Shown here: positions 62,927 through 64,000 of the stretch, one piece after another | Layout of the letters: every line of letters starts with the position of its first letter | How positions within the stretch are numbered: the first letter of the stretch is position 1 | NCBI RefSeq assembly: GCF_044755465.1 | Contig: NZ_JBIVRB010000001.1 | Location: forward strand, 1 to 64,000 | Direction of reading: 5' to 3' | Length of the DNA: 64,000 nucleotides | DNA from: Peterkaempfera sp044755465 | Lineage (GTDB): Bacteria; Actinomycetota; Actinomycetes; Streptomycetales; Streptomycetaceae | Notes under the pieces: generated by a model | Told to the model about the DNA's origin: nothing | The model's database searches: none | The model's input: only the letters and a program-made list of their open reading frames with translations | Made by a program: the position numbers and the translations under genes

Positions 62927-63637
62927 GTGGAACCCGGGGAGATCCTGCTCCTTTTCGCCCTGGCGCTGCTCGCAATCGGATTCATCGGCTGGGGAATAGC
63001 CTGGCTTTTCCAGAACGAGCTGCCGTACGTCGTCCTCGCTCTCGTCCTCGCGGCCATCGCGCTCATCGCCTGGTACCGGAGCAGCCGGTCGACTTCGCGC
63101 GTACCGGCCGCCGCCTCGGGCTCGGCCCTGGCCGACGCCCGCGCGGTCCGCCGTCGGCTGAGCGACATCAGCAGCGGACTGGAACGCGAATCGGCGCTTC
63201 TGGCGAGCATGCGCCTCGTGGCGCACGACGAGGTGAATTTCGCGCTGTACCGGCAGCGGCACTATGAAAGCCTGCTGCTCGCCGACCGCTGGTACGCACT
63301 CAAGCGCAGCGCCGTCCAGACCCGGGGCACGCTCTCCGGCGTACTGAACCGACTGCGCGAGGACAAGCGGCAGCTGGCCCGGAAGCGCGACCGCCTGCCC
63401 GCCCGGAGCCGGGCGGGCACGGTGCGCCAGTTGCAGGCGACCCAGAGCACCATTGACGACCTGTACGGCGCGCTGACCGCCCTCAGCGCGGAGATCGACC
63501 GGGGCAGCCTCCGCGTCAAGGAGTGCAACGACCGGACGGCCGTGCTCCGCGACCACATCCGGGACCACTGCGGCGCGGAGGGCCGGCGCTGGTATGCGCG
63601 GCTCGAAGCGCGCAAGCGCAAGAAGATCGGCAGCTAG
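62927..63637 (+). CDS. Two-TM protein with long coiled coil
   Basis: The protein is 236 aa. GTG 62927 has GGAGG 9 nt upstream. Residues 4-27 and 31-50 are membrane helices (LLLFALALLAIGFIGWGIAWLF and VVLALVLAAIALIAWY). Residues 70-236 are charged and helical with coiled-coil heptads (RRRLSDISSGLERESALL, GVLNRLREDKRQLARKRDRL, RQLQATQSTIDDLYGAL) and a basic end. It could be a membrane scaffold, immunity or effector component for the module. No family is recognised. Confidence 0.72.
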   Translation: MEPGEILLLFALALLAIGFIGWGIAWLFQNELPYVVLALVLAAIALIAWYRSSRSTSRVPAAASGSALADARAVRRRLSDISSGLERESALLASMRLVAHDEVNFALYRQRHYESLLLADRWYALKRSAVQTRGTLSGVLNRLREDKRQLARKRDRLPARSRAGTVRQLQATQSTIDDLYGALTALSAEIDRGSLRVKECNDRTAVLRDHIRDHCGAEGRRWYARLEARKRKKIGS

Positions 63638-63949
63638 CCGTATCCGTCACCGGTGTTGTCGACAGTCGGCAGCGGGGCCTGATCCGAGCGCGGAGACCCC
63701 GATGCGGTGGAGTTGTCCGGGGCCCACCGCACGGGGCCCTCGCGCCTCACCGAAATGCGGGCTAGGCTCGTCAAAGGATTCCGAAAGTTTCGACAATGCT
63801 TCGCAAAGTGGCTGGTTCTTTCTATTGCATGAAGTCACTACCGGTCGAAGGCGCGGCTGATTTCCACTCATCCGCCCGGCTTTGGTGGGCGTCGTATGCG
63901 TCGGAAGAAGTGCCAGAACAGCCAACCTGAGCACCCCCGTGCCCATGTG
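63638..63949. promoter_or_regulatory. Gap with GAAAGTTTC operator
   Basis: CGAAAGTTTCG (63782-63792) is an 11-bp palindrome of the type known upstream of streptomycete xylanase and xylan-use genes. The segment 63770-63850 is relatively A/T-rich. No gene is convincing here, and the site may serve the gene beyond the window. Confidence 0.5.
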
Positions 63950-63992
63950 TTGTCATGCCCTTGGCCACTTCCTACTCTTGGGAGCGCTCCCA
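63950..63992 (+). promoter_or_regulatory. Promoter with CebR-type operator at the window edge
   Basis: TTGTCA (63950-63955), a 17-bp spacer and TACTCT (63973-63978) are followed directly by TGGGAGCGCTCCCA (63979-63992), the consensus CebR box of Streptomyces. The symmetry extends one base on each side. It should drive a rightward gene beyond 64000, probably for cellulose or cello-oligosaccharide use. Confidence 0.85.
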
Positions 63993-64000
63993 ACCCCACC

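Noticed and set aside
63647..63946. Small frames in the right-hand gap
   Set aside because: No SD and no domain; the region carries operator sequences instead.

Overview
The window is very GC-rich DNA (about 70-75% by eye) with strong third-position G/C bias, frequent GTG starts, many leaderless starts and few A/T-rich islands. It also carries typical streptomycete genes: a conservon with a cytochrome P450, an ORF1590-like sporulation gene, a Nur-type box before an iron superoxide dismutase, a CebR-type operator and actinobacterial DUF families. It is almost certainly a chromosomal segment of a Streptomyces or close relative (Streptomycetaceae). The species cannot be named from the sequence. 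I saw no rRNA or tRNA genes, insertion sequences or CRISPR arrays.

Layout. 0-9 kb: a G-rich 58-bp tandem repeat, an orphan lasso-cyclase-like asparagine-synthase homologue, an ORF1590-like regulator, an L-2-hydroxyglutarate oxidase (lhgO), trmB, a PrsW protease with an expanded repeat, and a secreted protein. 9-21 kb: HAD hydrolase, DUF1349 protein, WGR-propeller protein, Tat-exported glycoside hydrolase, TrmB/LuxR-type regulator with a metallo-hydrolase, a TetR gene divergent from an AhpD-like gene with a perfect operator, STAS and DinB proteins. 21-31 kb: an M23 peptidase behind a c-di-AMP (ydaO) riboswitch, an MFS transporter, a CmtR-type metal sensor with a CDF-type exporter, tautomerase, tatA, ogt, a Nur-boxed sodF and a methyltransferase. 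30-38 kb: a winged-helix plus DUF3800-like pair, efeO-efeB plus a phosphoesterase, and an AAA ATPase behind a 35-bp palindrome. 38-50 kb: an eRF1-like protein divergent from a degenerate cysteinyl-tRNA-synthetase-like protein, an AraC/VOC/UvrA2 group, DedA, three corrin-ring genes (cobH, cobK, cbiD), TerB and GlsB proteins. 50-60 kb: DoxX, a K+/H+ antiporter with its KhtT/CpeA-like RCK subunit, a lipoprotein deacetylase, and a complete conservon (cvnA-D plus an atypical CYP157-like P450) convergent with a canonical P450. 60-64 kb: a lower-GC accessory block with an EndoU-like nuclease and three uncharacterised proteins, then a CebR-type promoter facing out of the window.

Themes. Cyclic di-AMP appears twice, as a riboswitch on a cell-wall hydrolase and as the probable ligand of the RCK subunit of the antiporter. 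Metal handling appears in CmtR/CDF, Nur/SodF and EfeO/EfeB. Development and secretion appear in ORF1590, the conservon, TatA and several Tat or lipoprotein exports. The most likely undescribed system is the EndoU-centred block at 60.7-63.6 kb. The winged-helix/DUF3800 pair (30.4-31.9 kb) and the palindrome-controlled ATPase (36.6-38.1 kb) come next.

All calls are by reading translated sequence and motifs. No database search was run.
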